Source: Bacillota bacterium (GTDB lineage: Bacteria; Bacillota; Clostridia; Lachnospirales; Lachnospiraceae). From it: a stretch of DNA of 39,807 bases. A model generated the notes under the pieces. That model was not told the origin of the DNA. It did no database searches and was given only the letters and a program-made list of their open reading frames with translations. Below are positions 1-8,063 of this stretch, one piece after another. The translations under genes were made by a program, and so were the position numbers. The DNA lies in contig JAEYSV010000062.1 in the NCBI GenBank assembly GCA_023434365.1, forward strand, positions 1 through 39,807. Direction: 5' to 3'. Position 1 is the first letter of the stretch. Each line of letters begins with the position of its first letter.

Positions 1-57
1 ATCCAAGCGAGAGCGTGTTGCGAATGAACTATGCCTTGCATCACGATTCACAAACAG

Positions 58-120
58 AATTGTGCAAATTGACGAACTATAATTTTAATAAGGGCTTTTG
101 ACGCCCTAATCCTATATCAT
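58..120 (-). repeat. Intergenic dispersed repeat, copy 1
   Basis: Three blocks here recur in inverted orientation at 39701-39785: a 16-base block (58-73), a small hairpin with AGGGC/GCCCT arms around a 7-base loop (91-107), and ATGATATAGG read on the minus strand (111-120). It begins directly after the T-run of the terminator at 121-190. This copy lacks the roughly 22-base extra hairpin present in the other copy. I see no coding capacity in 1-120. Confidence 0.75.
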
Positions 121-190
121 AAAAAAAGCCTAAGACATGTTATGTCAAGCAAATACTCGCAATCTGCTAAACACAACACAATCTTAGGCC
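121..190 (-). terminator. Long-loop rho-independent terminator after the SRAP gene
   Basis: On the minus strand GCCTAAGA (189-182) pairs with TCTTAGGC (135-128), followed by seven T (127-121). The loop is long (46 bases) and holds an inner GACAT/ATGTC hairpin that stacks next to the closing stem. It starts six bases past the SRAP stop codon. Position and T-run support termination; the long loop is unusual. Confidence 0.6.
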
Positions 191-195
191 TGATT

Positions 196-768
196 TTAGG
201 CAGAAACTAACTGTGGTTTTAATATGGCTTGTCTCTCGTGCAACAAATCATTCGTTGCTGCCGGATCAAAGAGCCAGTCATGTAACCGATCCTTTTTCAA
301 AATAACCGGCATGCGGTGATGAATTCCCTCCATCGATTCATTCGCTTCGGTCGTTAGAATAACAAAGCGGTTTTCCTGATTATAAAAGTTAAAGATTCCT
401 CCAAGATATAAGATTTCTTCTCCAGGTTCAGTAAAAAAATACTTCTTTTTCTCTTGGTCCCATTCAAAAAATCCTGTCGTTAAGACTGCGCAACGTCGGT
501 TCATCAAACTTTCACGAAATGTCTTCTTCTCAAAGGCAGTTTCTGCTCTTGCATTAATCATTACACCTTTTTTGTTATACATCGGGAATCCCCAGATAGA
601 TAGCTCCGGCTCAGCCTCTTCTTGTCCAGCAGTCAGAATCGCAGCTGTATTGGTTGGAAATACTTCATTTTTCTTAACCTGATTGCCAGGATACTTTTGA
701 TTTAGATGCTCTAATATCTTTTTCAGCTCCCTATTCGCTTCAAAATCAATGTTATATCTTCCGCACAT
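196..768 (-). CDS. SRAP-domain protein (YedK/HMCES-like abasic-site shield)
   Basis: A 190-residue SOS-response-associated peptidase family protein. The family crosslinks through Cys2 to abasic sites in single-stranded DNA and then self-reverses or is degraded. I chose the ATG at 766-768 because it gives the required Met-Cys-Gly-Arg-Tyr N-terminus, exposing catalytic Cys2 after Met removal, and has a strong AAAGGAGG site seven bases upstream; the longer open frame to 840 would bury the Cys. Other family residues are visible: Asn in INARAE, Glu in GFFEWD and His in HHRMPVIL. Length is normal for bacterial members. It lies 62 bases after the dehydrogenase gene, with a dyad between them, and is followed by a terminator. 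Confidence 0.93.
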   Translation of the reverse strand: MCGRYNIDFEANRELKKILEHLNQKYPGNQVKKNEVFPTNTAAILTAGQEEAEPELSIWGFPMYNKKGVMINARAETAFEKKTFRESLMNRRCAVLTTGFFEWDQEKKKYFFTEPGEEILYLGGIFNFYNQENRFVILTTEANESMEGIHHRMPVILKKDRLHDWLFDPAATNDLLHERQAILKPQLVSA

Positions 769-795
769 ACTTCCTCCTTTTCCCCTGCTTTCATG

Positions 796-819
796 AGTCA
801 AGCGAATATTCGCATGACT
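796..819. promoter_or_regulatory. 24-bp inverted repeat ahead of the SRAP gene
   Basis: AGTCA-A-GCGAATATTCGC-A-TGACT is a near-perfect dyad in the 62-base spacer between the dehydrogenase stop and the SRAP start. It could be an operator or a stem-loop in a read-through transcript. The core CGAATATTCG resembles but does not match the Gram-positive LexA box, CGAAC-N4-GTTCG. Confidence 0.45.
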
Positions 820-830
820 TTCTTGATAGG

Positions 831-1868
831 TTAAAAACAAGGTTTATTTAATTTCCTTTGACAATTCACAAACTCTTTTGAGCAATGATAACAAACTTCA
901 TTCACTAGCTCTTTTCCCGCAAAGAATGCATTCAGATTCTCAAGTGTAGTCTCTGCAATATTAATCAGTGCCTCTCTTGTTAAGTAGGCTTGATGTGAAG
1001 TAACCAAGACATTGGGCATTGATAATAATAACGTCAGAACATCATCCTGAATGATCGTATCTGAGAAATCTTCAAAGAAAAAATCAGACTCTTCTTCGTA
1101 TACATCAAGAGCTGCCGCTCCAATCTTGCCAGATTTGATTTCATCTAATAAGGCTTCGCTATCAATCAAAGCTCCTCTTGAAGTATTAATCAGGTATACT
1201 CCTTTTTTCATCCTATCTATGGATTCTTTATTAATCAAATGATAACTATCTTTCGTCAATGGACAATGCAGTGAGATAATATCAGACTTTTCGAATATTT
1301 CCTCCAATGAAACATACTGAATACCAGAATTCTCGATAGGATAAGGATCAAAAGCAAGTACCTGTAAGCCAAATCCTTTGCATATATCTACAAACACCTG
1401 GCCAATCTTGCCGACTCCAATAACTCCAATTGTTTTTCCATGAAGATCAAAACCAGTTAAACCATTCAGACTAAAATTAAAATCTCTCGTACGGTTGTAA
1501 GCACGGTGCAGCTTACGATTCAGCGTCAAAAGCATTCCCATCGCATGTTCTGCTACTGCATAAGGAGAATACGCAGGCACACGGAGTATATGAAACTTAT
1601 CATAAGCATACTTTAAATCAACATTATTAAAACCGGCACAACGTAGTCCAACTGCATGAATTCCAAGATCATAAAGCCCCTTCAGTGCTGGTTCATCTAA
1701 GGTATCATTGACAAAGGCGCAAACGGCATCACAACCTTGGGAAAGAATCGTCGTCCTTTTTGATAGTTTGCTTTCATGGTATAGCATTTCGAAACCGTAT
1801 TTATGACTAAGACTGTCAAAAAACTCTTTATCATAAGATTTTGCATCATAGAAGCTTATTTTTTTCAT
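831..1868 (-). CDS. ldhA: D-lactate dehydrogenase / D-2-hydroxyacid dehydrogenase
   Basis: A 345-residue NAD-dependent D-2-hydroxyacid dehydrogenase of the D-lactate dehydrogenase type, which reduces pyruvate to D-lactate in fermentation. The N-terminal catalytic half carries LRCAGFNNVD with the substrate-binding Arg. The Rossmann motif GVIGVGKIG lies mid-protein, and the catalytic Glu and His follow in the ALDVYEEE and TSHQAYLT segments, the latter typical of D-LDH. The start at 1866-1868 is preferred to 1889 because GAGGA sits seven bases upstream. Oddly, the last 20 residues hold four cysteines (CYHC, NCQ, PCF), an extension most D-LDHs lack. A promoter is not clear, although a TATAAT lies at 1929-1934. 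Other 2-hydroxyacid substrates are possible. Confidence 0.88.
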   Translation of the reverse strand: MKKISFYDAKSYDKEFFDSLSHKYGFEMLYHESKLSKRTTILSQGCDAVCAFVNDTLDEPALKGLYDLGIHAVGLRCAGFNNVDLKYAYDKFHILRVPAYSPYAVAEHAMGMLLTLNRKLHRAYNRTRDFNFSLNGLTGFDLHGKTIGVIGVGKIGQVFVDICKGFGLQVLAFDPYPIENSGIQYVSLEEIFEKSDIISLHCPLTKDSYHLINKESIDRMKKGVYLINTSRGALIDSEALLDEIKSGKIGAAALDVYEEESDFFFEDFSDTIIQDDVLTLLLSMPNVLVTSHQAYLTREALINIAETTLENLNAFFAGKELVNEVCYHCSKEFVNCQRKLNKPCF

Positions 1869-2032
1869 GTCACATTCCTCGTTATTCATATTCTTTCATA
1901 TTCAAGAGTATTCGTCAATAACTAAGAAATTATAAGCTTCAATACAATCCTACAGGAGTTTTCGATGCAATCCTTTTTTGATGCAATTCTTCTCGGTACA
2001 ATTCTATAAGTGTTACGATAGCGAAACGAAAT

Positions 2033-3013
2033 TTAAAACTCAATTCGATTGGTGTCTCTTTTATACAAATACACTTTGTCAGAAAGCACTTCCTCTTCCG
2101 GCACTTGTGTTGTATTCACTTCGTTTACCATTTTCCTAAGTTCCTCCCTGCTCATTGACTCATCATAAGCAACTAATATCACTTCATGGATACTGCTTGG
2201 AAGAATATAAAAATCATGGTTTTTCTGACAGGCAAAATCACGTATAACATTCTTATATATCATAACACTTGCACCATTAATGCCTGCAGTATTCGATAAA
2301 ATATACATTGTGATATCGCTAGAATGCTCTCTCATATCGGCTAGCATCTGACTAATCAGCACGTCCATACTTTCTTCCTCTACCTGATTCTCTTCCTCAC
2401 TAAGCGTCTGATAATCAAACATTTTCCTAAGATCAGAACGAAGAATTCCTTCTATTACCTCGTCCATGGTACTGATATTGGGTGGAAAAAGTCTTACAGT
2501 GTTCTCATTGGCAATCAGGTAAAGTTCACGAACGCTAATCCCCCACTGCTTTAACAATTCATTCGTAATACGAACTGTTCCGATCCCTTCTTCATCCTGC
2601 TTCGCCAGATAATGAAACGTAATGGCAAGATCAAGAAAGCGAATATGCGGTACCTCCATCAGCACCTTACGATTTTGCTCATAATTGACAAGCCGGTAGA
2701 TAATCCCTGTTTTCATTTTCTCAAGACTTAATTCCAGTTCAAATTCTTTTACCTGTTGGTTTTCCATTGCAGTATAATATACGTTTAAAATCTCGTCAGC
2801 AAGATCCTCAACGCACTCTCCCTCTTGTACTCTACCATAATACTGGTTGAGATAAATGTTCGGGGAAATATTATAGTCTTCACGAAACAGTACCAATCCA
2901 TCTAACTCTACCGCATTGTTCTTTGTCACATGATTGATCTTCACTTCATAATCATCGCTGACCTTCCACCGGATACAATCCTTGATATCCGTTAAAAATT
3001 GTTGATATTCCAA
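2033..3013 (-). CDS. DUF5688-like protein of unknown function
   Basis: A 326-residue soluble protein with no signal peptide or membrane segment. It resembles the Lachnospiraceae DUF5688 proteins, which also begin with a short acidic helix followed by a segment on expression or folding of an NVYY-containing block; I assign this from general resemblance only. No catalytic motif is recognisable. The start is TTG (3011-3013), with AGGAG ten bases upstream. A conserved-looking LRKMFDY segment and an acidic stretch EEENQVEEES lie near residues 195-215. It is preceded by a 380-base spacer and is probably monocistronic. Its function cannot be inferred from context. Confidence 0.7.
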   Translation of the reverse strand: MEYQQFLTDIKDCIRWKVSDDYEVKINHVTKNNAVELDGLVLFREDYNISPNIYLNQYYGRVQEGECVEDLADEILNVYYTAMENQQVKEFELELSLEKMKTGIIYRLVNYEQNRKVLMEVPHIRFLDLAITFHYLAKQDEEGIGTVRITNELLKQWGISVRELYLIANENTVRLFPPNISTMDEVIEGILRSDLRKMFDYQTLSEEENQVEEESMDVLISQMLADMREHSSDITMYILSNTAGINGASVMIYKNVIRDFACQKNHDFYILPSSIHEVILVAYDESMSREELRKMVNEVNTTQVPEEEVLSDKVYLYKRDTNRIEF

Positions 3014-3397
3014 AAAAACACGCTCCTCGCTTATTAGATTATTGCAGCCAGATTTAGCTGCTTATCCAAAACACCTTCTGCACTAGAATATGGATTGCTT
3101 TCCTTGCACAAAATGACAAACTCCGTAAGGAATTAACGTGTATCTTTCATAAATGATATCAACGAACTGTACTAAATCACAGGAATTCTCTGGCGAACGC
3201 CAAAATTAGAAAGAAAAGAAGAAAAAGAATCAACCTGATAAGAAATGACAGTATGTCATAATATTCAAGTAAACCTTGGTGTACTTGTGCGCCAATCTCA
3301 CACCGAGAAAAAGCATATCCACATGCACGATGCATCTTAGATATGCTTATTATACTCTGTATGGATTATTTTTACAATCACGCGTTATGACATTAAC
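3014..3397. other. Intergenic region with small palindrome and terminator
   Basis: No open frame worth calling. It holds TGGCGAACGCCA (3191-3202), a 5-bp dyad with a two-base centre that could be an operator, and the terminator at 3308-3348. No riboswitch consensus is recognised. A promoter for the DUF5688-like gene must lie here, but no confident -35/-10 pair was seen. Confidence 0.5.
3308..3348 (-). terminator. Terminator of the GGDEF/YhhN-like operon
   Basis: AAGCATATC (3311-3319) pairs with GATATGCTT (3340-3348), enclosing a second hairpin ATGCA-CGA-TGCAT (3323-3335). On the minus strand the stem is followed by further T residues, giving a run of five, then CTC. It lies 50 bases past the stop of the YhhN-like gene. 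Confidence 0.7.
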
Positions 3398-4081
3398 TCA
3401 AGCTATTATAACATCCTGAATACTTAGTACCATGAATACCTGGCTTGGTAAATAAAATAACCAGATGGCAAAGTGACTAAGTACAAGTAACCGCTCATTA
3501 AGGCTGGCAACACTCGAAAGGTATGGCATACTATTTTGCAGGGCAACATTGATATCACAAAGCATTAACAAGAAGAGTCCTAGTTTAAAAGAAAGCCCTG
3601 GATAGCTTATCCATGCATAGATTACGTTGTGTAATAAAAGGATGCCATAAACACTTGCCACAACGAGTAAATCATTTACCTCAATTCCCATAAGATTAAG
3701 GATAAGAAGGAGTAGCACATCAATCATTGCAAGAAGGATATAGTTTAACTTTCTCTTACCTAGTAATCGATAGGCATATATTATTTGCACTACTATAAAT
3801 GATAGAACGCCCGGTAACGACCACTTCGTAAATAACAGGAATATATCTGCAATTGCCGTAAACATAAGTGCCCACCGTACCAGATTAATGTCGTTCTTAT
3901 TCAAAGACTGGCAACCTAACCAGGAATAAAGTACACAAAGAAGGACACTCAGATATTTGACTAATTCTGATGCCATAGCATAGGATTTACTAAAAAAGTT
4001 ACACATCATCCCCAGATCAATACTTAGAAAAGTGATATAACAAATCATTTCTGCTGCCAGAAAATAATATTTCCTACTCAC
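3398..4081 (-). CDS. Multi-pass membrane protein, YhhN/TMEM86-like
   Basis: About 227 residues, with seven or eight hydrophobic helices and no soluble domain. Two patterns match the YhhN (lysoplasmalogenase-like) family: TAIADIFLLF followed by a glycine and a VVQIIYAY helix, and GLFLLMLCDINVAL near residue 175, where the family has a conserved Asp in a helix. The family includes enzymes that hydrolyse lysoplasmalogens; many anaerobic clostridia make plasmalogens, so such a role is possible but inferred. I prefer the GTG start at 4079-4081, since AGGAGG lies five bases upstream and it overlaps the preceding stop by eight bases; the ATG at 4102 has no ribosome site. It is translationally coupled to the degenerate GGDEF protein. 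Confidence 0.55.
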   Translation of the reverse strand: MSRKYYFLAAEMICYITFLSIDLGMMCNFFSKSYAMASELVKYLSVLLCVLYSWLGCQSLNKNDINLVRWALMFTAIADIFLLFTKWSLPGVLSFIVVQIIYAYRLLGKRKLNYILLAMIDVLLLLILNLMGIEVNDLLVVASVYGILLLHNVIYAWISYPGLSFKLGLFLLMLCDINVALQNSMPYLSSVASLNERLLVLSHFAIWLFYLPSQVFMVLSIQDVIIA

Positions 4082-5552
4082 CCGATTCCTCCTCTTTTGC
4101 ATCGATTATAGTATATAACGGTTCTTCTTTCGTATCATTAATAATAGATAACGGTTCTTCTTTCTTATCATTTATTGAAGATAACAGTTCCATCTCATTC
4201 ATTGGACTAAGCATCGTATCGAATTCTAATAGATGAATCTCGTGAGAAAGCAATTCTCTTCTAATCTGCTCCATCTCATATGGCGGAAGCAAAATACGAA
4301 ATCCCATCGACTTTAGTCTGGTAATCATCCGCAAAGCTTTTGTGATATCCGCAGATATCATACCCTCCTCAAGCTGTAACCATATATCATCGGGAGGGAC
4401 TGGCTCGGATTGAAGTTGTAATATAAGTTCATCGATAAACTTCTCCTCAAAAAAACTTAACTGTCTGATCGGTACAATAAAAGGAAGTGTGCCCTTGGAG
4501 TTTGCAAGAAATCCTGCTGTTTTAATCAACCCTCGCATCATAAAACATCCAATTGAAACAAGAAGTGATCGATCTGTAACCTGGTCAAGAAACTGATCAG
4601 CCAGCTTTAGTCCCTGGTCTGGGTCACTATAATAGAGGTTGGCTTCTATCGCAACAGGTGCTTTGCCCCCTTGCTCAGTCAGCATCTGATACATAATTTG
4701 AAAACGATTCTCCATTAAGCCTTTCTTTAATCCGGCATGCAATTGGATCTGACGCATTCGTTTTTCATGCATCTCTTCGCTATAATAGTAGTAGCTGCCA
4801 CCACCACCTTGCTTCGTATAAGAGAGTGCTGTCTCGGCATTTTTAAGTAGGGTCTGTAGATTCTTACCATCCCTTGGAATGAGTGTTACTCCTGTACTTA
4901 CCGAGATACTAATCTCCTGCTTTCCGAGAAGAAACGGGTATTCAAATACATGATACAGCTTTTTTAGACTCTCTTCTAAATCATTCGTATCCGATACCTT
5001 TTTTATTAATACTAAAAATTTAACTCCATAATCTCTTGCTAAGATATCATTTTTAGCAAGCGCCTGTTTGATACGATGGGAGATGTCAAGGAGTAATTCT
5101 TCTGACTGTGCTTGTCCAAGCGCTTCGCTCAATTCACTATATCCATCAATATCCATATATAATAATGCTAATTTGCTATCGGACAATAATTTTCCAATAA
5201 TTCCTTCCAGTTCCTGACGAAACGCATATCGATTCGGTAATCCGGTTAACTGATCAAAATATGCCAACTTATAATTACGTTCTGACAACTGCTTGTATTC
5301 TTCTAGTTTACTCTGCTGTTCTCTATACTCCTGTGATATCAAAGCATGCTCTGATTCCGTTTCTTTGAATCTCTCCTGTAGTTTCTGATTGTCTTTGTTT
5401 AGACGCTTAAAACGGCTGGCATAACGAAAAAGGTAGATTAATGAAACAATCAGACCAGCAACTAAAAAAATCCCAATCATAATGAACATAACATCGCTCT
5501 TATTATTCATCTGCATAGTCTGTATCAAAGCCGTAACATTACTCACCTTCAT
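4074..5552 (-). CDS. Membrane protein with degenerate GGDEF and EAL-like domains
   Basis: A 492-residue protein. A membrane helix (about 21-43) is followed by a coiled coil (45-95), a GGDEF-fold domain (96-260, starting AYFDQLTGLPNR) and an EAL-like domain (about 267-450). Both catalytic signatures are lost: the GGDEF motif reads YGVKF at 175-179, and the EAL motif reads EAN at 303-305. It therefore probably neither makes nor degrades c-di-GMP, and may act as a sensor, ligand-binding scaffold or partner-binding protein. The tail holds an acidic three-fold 11-residue repeat with a KEEPL core, encoded by a 33-bp tandem repeat. It is first in an operon with the YhhN-like protein. Confidence is high for domains and low for role. 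Confidence 0.8.
   Translation of the reverse strand: MKVSNVTALIQTMQMNNKSDVMFIMIGIFLVAGLIVSLIYLFRYASRFKRLNKDNQKLQERFKETESEHALISQEYREQQSKLEEYKQLSERNYKLAYFDQLTGLPNRYAFRQELEGIIGKLLSDSKLALLYMDIDGYSELSEALGQAQSEELLLDISHRIKQALAKNDILARDYGVKFLVLIKKVSDTNDLEESLKKLYHVFEYPFLLGKQEISISVSTGVTLIPRDGKNLQTLLKNAETALSYTKQGGGGSYYYYSEEMHEKRMRQIQLHAGLKKGLMENRFQIMYQMLTEQGGKAPVAIEANLYYSDPDQGLKLADQFLDQVTDRSLLVSIGCFMMRGLIKTAGFLANSKGTLPFIVPIRQLSFFEEKFIDELILQLQSEPVPPDDIWLQLEEGMISADITKALRMITRLKSMGFRILLPPYEMEQIRRELLSHEIHLLEFDTMLSPMNEMELLSSINDKKEEPLSIINDTKEEPLYTIIDAKEEESGE
4108..4200 (-). repeat. 33-bp in-frame tandem repeat in the GGDEF/EAL protein tail
   Basis: Three copies with phase at 4117, 4150 and 4183 encode an 11-residue acidic unit near the C-terminus. 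The period is an exact multiple of three, so copy number could vary without a frameshift. Confidence 0.75.
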
Positions 5553-5610
5553 GCAAATTCACCACCATTTCTCCGATTTGCTACTACCATAGTTTTCCAC
5601 TACTAACTCT

Positions 5611-5653
5611 ATTATAACACAAAAGTGTTTGTAAATAAATTACAAACACTTTT
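5611..5653 (-). terminator. Perfect 14-bp hairpin after nfnB, with a TATAAT next to it
   Basis: AAAAGTGTTTGTAA (5621-5634) pairs perfectly with 5640-5653 around a five-base loop. On the minus strand it follows the nfnB stop by 38 bases and ends in TTTT, so it can terminate the nfn transcript. Immediately after it, TATAAT (5616-5611) may be the -10 box for the GGDEF/EAL gene; its -35 (TTTATT) is weak. Confidence 0.55.
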
Positions 5654-5691
5654 ATTTATTACATTATTACATTTATTTGTACAGATTTTTT

Positions 5692-7086
5692 TTATCTATT
5701 TTTGATATATTCATCAATTCCTGCCGCTGCCGCTTTTCCTGCTCCCATCGCAAGAATTACCGTTGCTGCTCCAGTAACTGCATCTCCACCAGCAAATACG
5801 CCTTCTTTGGAAGTCGCTCCATTACTCTCATCTGCAACAATACATTGCCACTTATTCGTCTCAAGTCCCTTTGTAGTCGAGGAAATGAGTGGATTAGGAC
5901 TTGTACCAAGTGACATGATAACGGTATCTACGTCAATGATAAACTCAGAATCTTTTACTTCCACTGGTCTTCTTCTTCCGGAAGCATCTGGCTCGCCAAG
6001 TTCCATTTTCACGCAAGTAATTCCCTTTACCCATCCTTTTTCATCCACTAGAATTTCTGTTGGATTCGTAAGCAGGTCAAAGATAATTCCTTCTTCTTTG
6101 GCATGATGTACTTCTTCCACACGGGCTGGCAATTCTTCTTCACTTCTACGGTATACAATATGAACTTCAGCGCCTAGGCGAAGAGCCGTTCTTGCAGCAT
6201 CCATTGCCACATTACCACCACCAACTACAGCAACTTTTTTCCCTGCCATGATTGGAGTATCATAGGATTCATCAAATGCCTTCATCAAGTTATTACGGGT
6301 CAGATACTCATTGGCTGAGAATACACCATTGGCGTTTTCTCCAGGGATTCCCATGAATTTTGGAAGACCTGCACCAGAACCGATAAATACTGCTTCATAT
6401 CCTTCTTCATTTAATAATTCATCAATCGTTATTGTACGACCAATGATAACATTCGTTTCAATTTTCACTCCAAGTGATTTGACATTGTCTATTTCTTTAG
6501 CAACAACGGCATCTTTTGGTAAACGGAATTCTGGAATGCCATATACGAGTACTCCACCTGGTTCATGAAGCGCTTCAAAGATTGTCACATCATAGCCTAA
6601 TTTTGCAAGTTCTCCGGCACAAGTTAATCCAGCTGGACCAGATCCAACAACTGCCACTTTATGACCATTTTTCTCGATACAAGCTTTTGGTTTAATGCCA
6701 TGTTGTGTTGCCCAATCTGCCACAAAACGCTCTAATTTGCCAATTGCAACTGGTTCTCCTTTGATTCCACGGATGCAACGTTCTTCACACTGCGACTCCT
6801 GTGGACAGACACGACCACATACCGCAGGCAATGCAGTATATTTACTCAGTTCATAGTAAGCTGCCTCAATATCTCCTTTTTCTACTTCTTTAATAAAAGC
6901 AGGAATATCAATCGATACCGGACATCCTACGCGACATTTCGGATTCTTACATTGAATGCAGCGGGTTGCTTCTGCCATGGCTTCCTCAAGATTATATCCG
7001 TAACAAACTTCTTCAAAATTCGTTGCACGTTCTTTTGGGTCCTGTTCTCTGACTGGTACTTTTTTTAATACATCGACTGTACTCAT
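5692..7086 (-). CDS. nfnB: NfnB: NADPH-binding subunit of electron-bifurcating transhydrogenase
   Basis: A 464-residue flavoprotein of the glutamate-synthase small-subunit (GltD-like) fold. Because it is coupled to an NfnA-type partner, and no glutamate synthase large subunit is present, I read it as NfnB of the NADH-dependent ferredoxin:NADP oxidoreductase, which balances NADH, NADPH and reduced ferredoxin in anaerobes by flavin-based bifurcation. Cysteine clusters for two [4Fe-4S] centres lie near residues 43-56 (CIQCKNPKC..GCP) and 89-104 (CGRVCP..QCEERC). FAD binding is by GSGPAG near 148, and NADPH binding by GGGNVAMDAART near 290. Its ATG overlaps the nfnA stop by one base (TAATG). Length matches the family. 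Confidence 0.92.
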   Translation of the reverse strand: MSTVDVLKKVPVREQDPKERATNFEEVCYGYNLEEAMAEATRCIQCKNPKCRVGCPVSIDIPAFIKEVEKGDIEAAYYELSKYTALPAVCGRVCPQESQCEERCIRGIKGEPVAIGKLERFVADWATQHGIKPKACIEKNGHKVAVVGSGPAGLTCAGELAKLGYDVTIFEALHEPGGVLVYGIPEFRLPKDAVVAKEIDNVKSLGVKIETNVIIGRTITIDELLNEEGYEAVFIGSGAGLPKFMGIPGENANGVFSANEYLTRNNLMKAFDESYDTPIMAGKKVAVVGGGNVAMDAARTALRLGAEVHIVYRRSEEELPARVEEVHHAKEEGIIFDLLTNPTEILVDEKGWVKGITCVKMELGEPDASGRRRPVEVKDSEFIIDVDTVIMSLGTSPNPLISSTTKGLETNKWQCIVADESNGATSKEGVFAGGDAVTGAATVILAMGAGKAAAAGIDEYIKNR

Positions 7087-7976
7087 TATTTGTCACCCCC
7101 GCATCCACAACCACCGTGATGATGAGTTGCTCCTTCTTTTGCTTTGAGGATTGCTCTTCCTTCCTCTGATTTGTACATCTGCTGACGTTTCATTGACTCA
7201 TCAAAATCTACAAGATGTCCATCAAATTCCGGGCCATCTACGCAGGCAAACTTAACTTCATTGCCTACAGTTAAACGGCAAGCACCGCACATTCCCGTTC
7301 CATCTACCATGATTGGATTCATGCTGACAATCGTAGGAATATTCAATTCTTTTGTTAATAAGCTGACAAATTTCATCATAATCACTGGACCAATTGCAAT
7401 GACCAAGTCGTATTTTTTTCCTTCTGTATGTACCAGATGCTTAATGCAGTCATTTACATTACCTGTCATACCATAAGAGCCATCATCCGTTGTGACATAA
7501 ACATTTTTTGCAATTTTTTTCATCTCATCTTCTAAAATGATCAGGTCTTTATTTCTCGCACCAATGATGCAATCTGCTAAGACACCTTGTTCATGCAACC
7601 ATTTTACCTGAGGATATACAGGTGCAGTTCCTACTCCTCCGGCTACAAATAAAATGTTTGTATTTTTAAGTTTATCAATCTCTTCCTCGACTAACTCGCT
7701 CGCTTTGCCAAGTGGTCCCACAAAATCACGAAATGCATCTCCTTCTTCATACAATGCCATCTCTTTTGTTGAGGATCCTAACGTTTGAAACACGATAGTT
7801 ACTGTTCCTGCAGCTCTATCATAATCACAGATGGTAAGGGGAATTCGTTCCCCCTTTTCATCCATTTTAACAATTACAAATTGTCCTGGATAACAGGATT
7901 TTGCTACTCTTGGCGCTTCGACATCCATCAGATAAATCAAATCTGACAGCTGTTGTTTTTTCACAATCTTAAACAT
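7086..7976 (-). CDS. nfnA: NfnA: NADH/FAD/[2Fe-2S] subunit of electron-bifurcating transhydrogenase
   Basis: A 296-residue ferredoxin-NADP reductase-like subunit. An FAD-binding RIPLTICDYD motif is followed by the nucleotide-binding segment FVAGGVGTAPVYPQ, and the C-terminal [2Fe-2S] motif runs from GMCGACR to FACVDGPEFDGHLVDF, which is typical of NfnA/SudB. The start at 7974-7976 is chosen because GGAGGG lies upstream; an open frame to 8009 has no such site. The last 15 residues form an unusual Gly/His/Cys tail (THHHGGCGCGG) that could bind a metal. A good promoter lies at 8016-8044, and nfnB follows with a one-base overlap. Confidence 0.92.
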   Translation of the reverse strand: MFKIVKKQQLSDLIYLMDVEAPRVAKSCYPGQFVIVKMDEKGERIPLTICDYDRAAGTVTIVFQTLGSSTKEMALYEEGDAFRDFVGPLGKASELVEEEIDKLKNTNILFVAGGVGTAPVYPQVKWLHEQGVLADCIIGARNKDLIILEDEMKKIAKNVYVTTDDGSYGMTGNVNDCIKHLVHTEGKKYDLVIAIGPVIMMKFVSLLTKELNIPTIVSMNPIMVDGTGMCGACRLTVGNEVKFACVDGPEFDGHLVDFDESMKRQQMYKSEEGRAILKAKEGATHHHGGCGCGGDK

Positions 7977-8015
7977 AATGCCCTCCATCTCTAACAATGC
8001 ATATATCACTTTACA

Positions 8016-8044
8016 ATATTACCAAAAAAACTTACAAATGTTAA
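8016..8044 (-). promoter_or_regulatory. Sigma-A-type promoter of nfnAB
   Basis: On the minus strand TTAACA (8044-8039), a 17-base spacer and TAATAT (8021-8016) form a near-consensus promoter 40 bases ahead of the nfnA start. Confidence 0.7.
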
Positions 8045-8063
8045 GAAAAAAATAAAAATAATA

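Noticed and set aside
5692..7086. Glutamate synthase small subunit (gltD)
   Set aside because: No large subunit nearby and the gene is coupled to an NfnA-type partner, so NfnB fits better.
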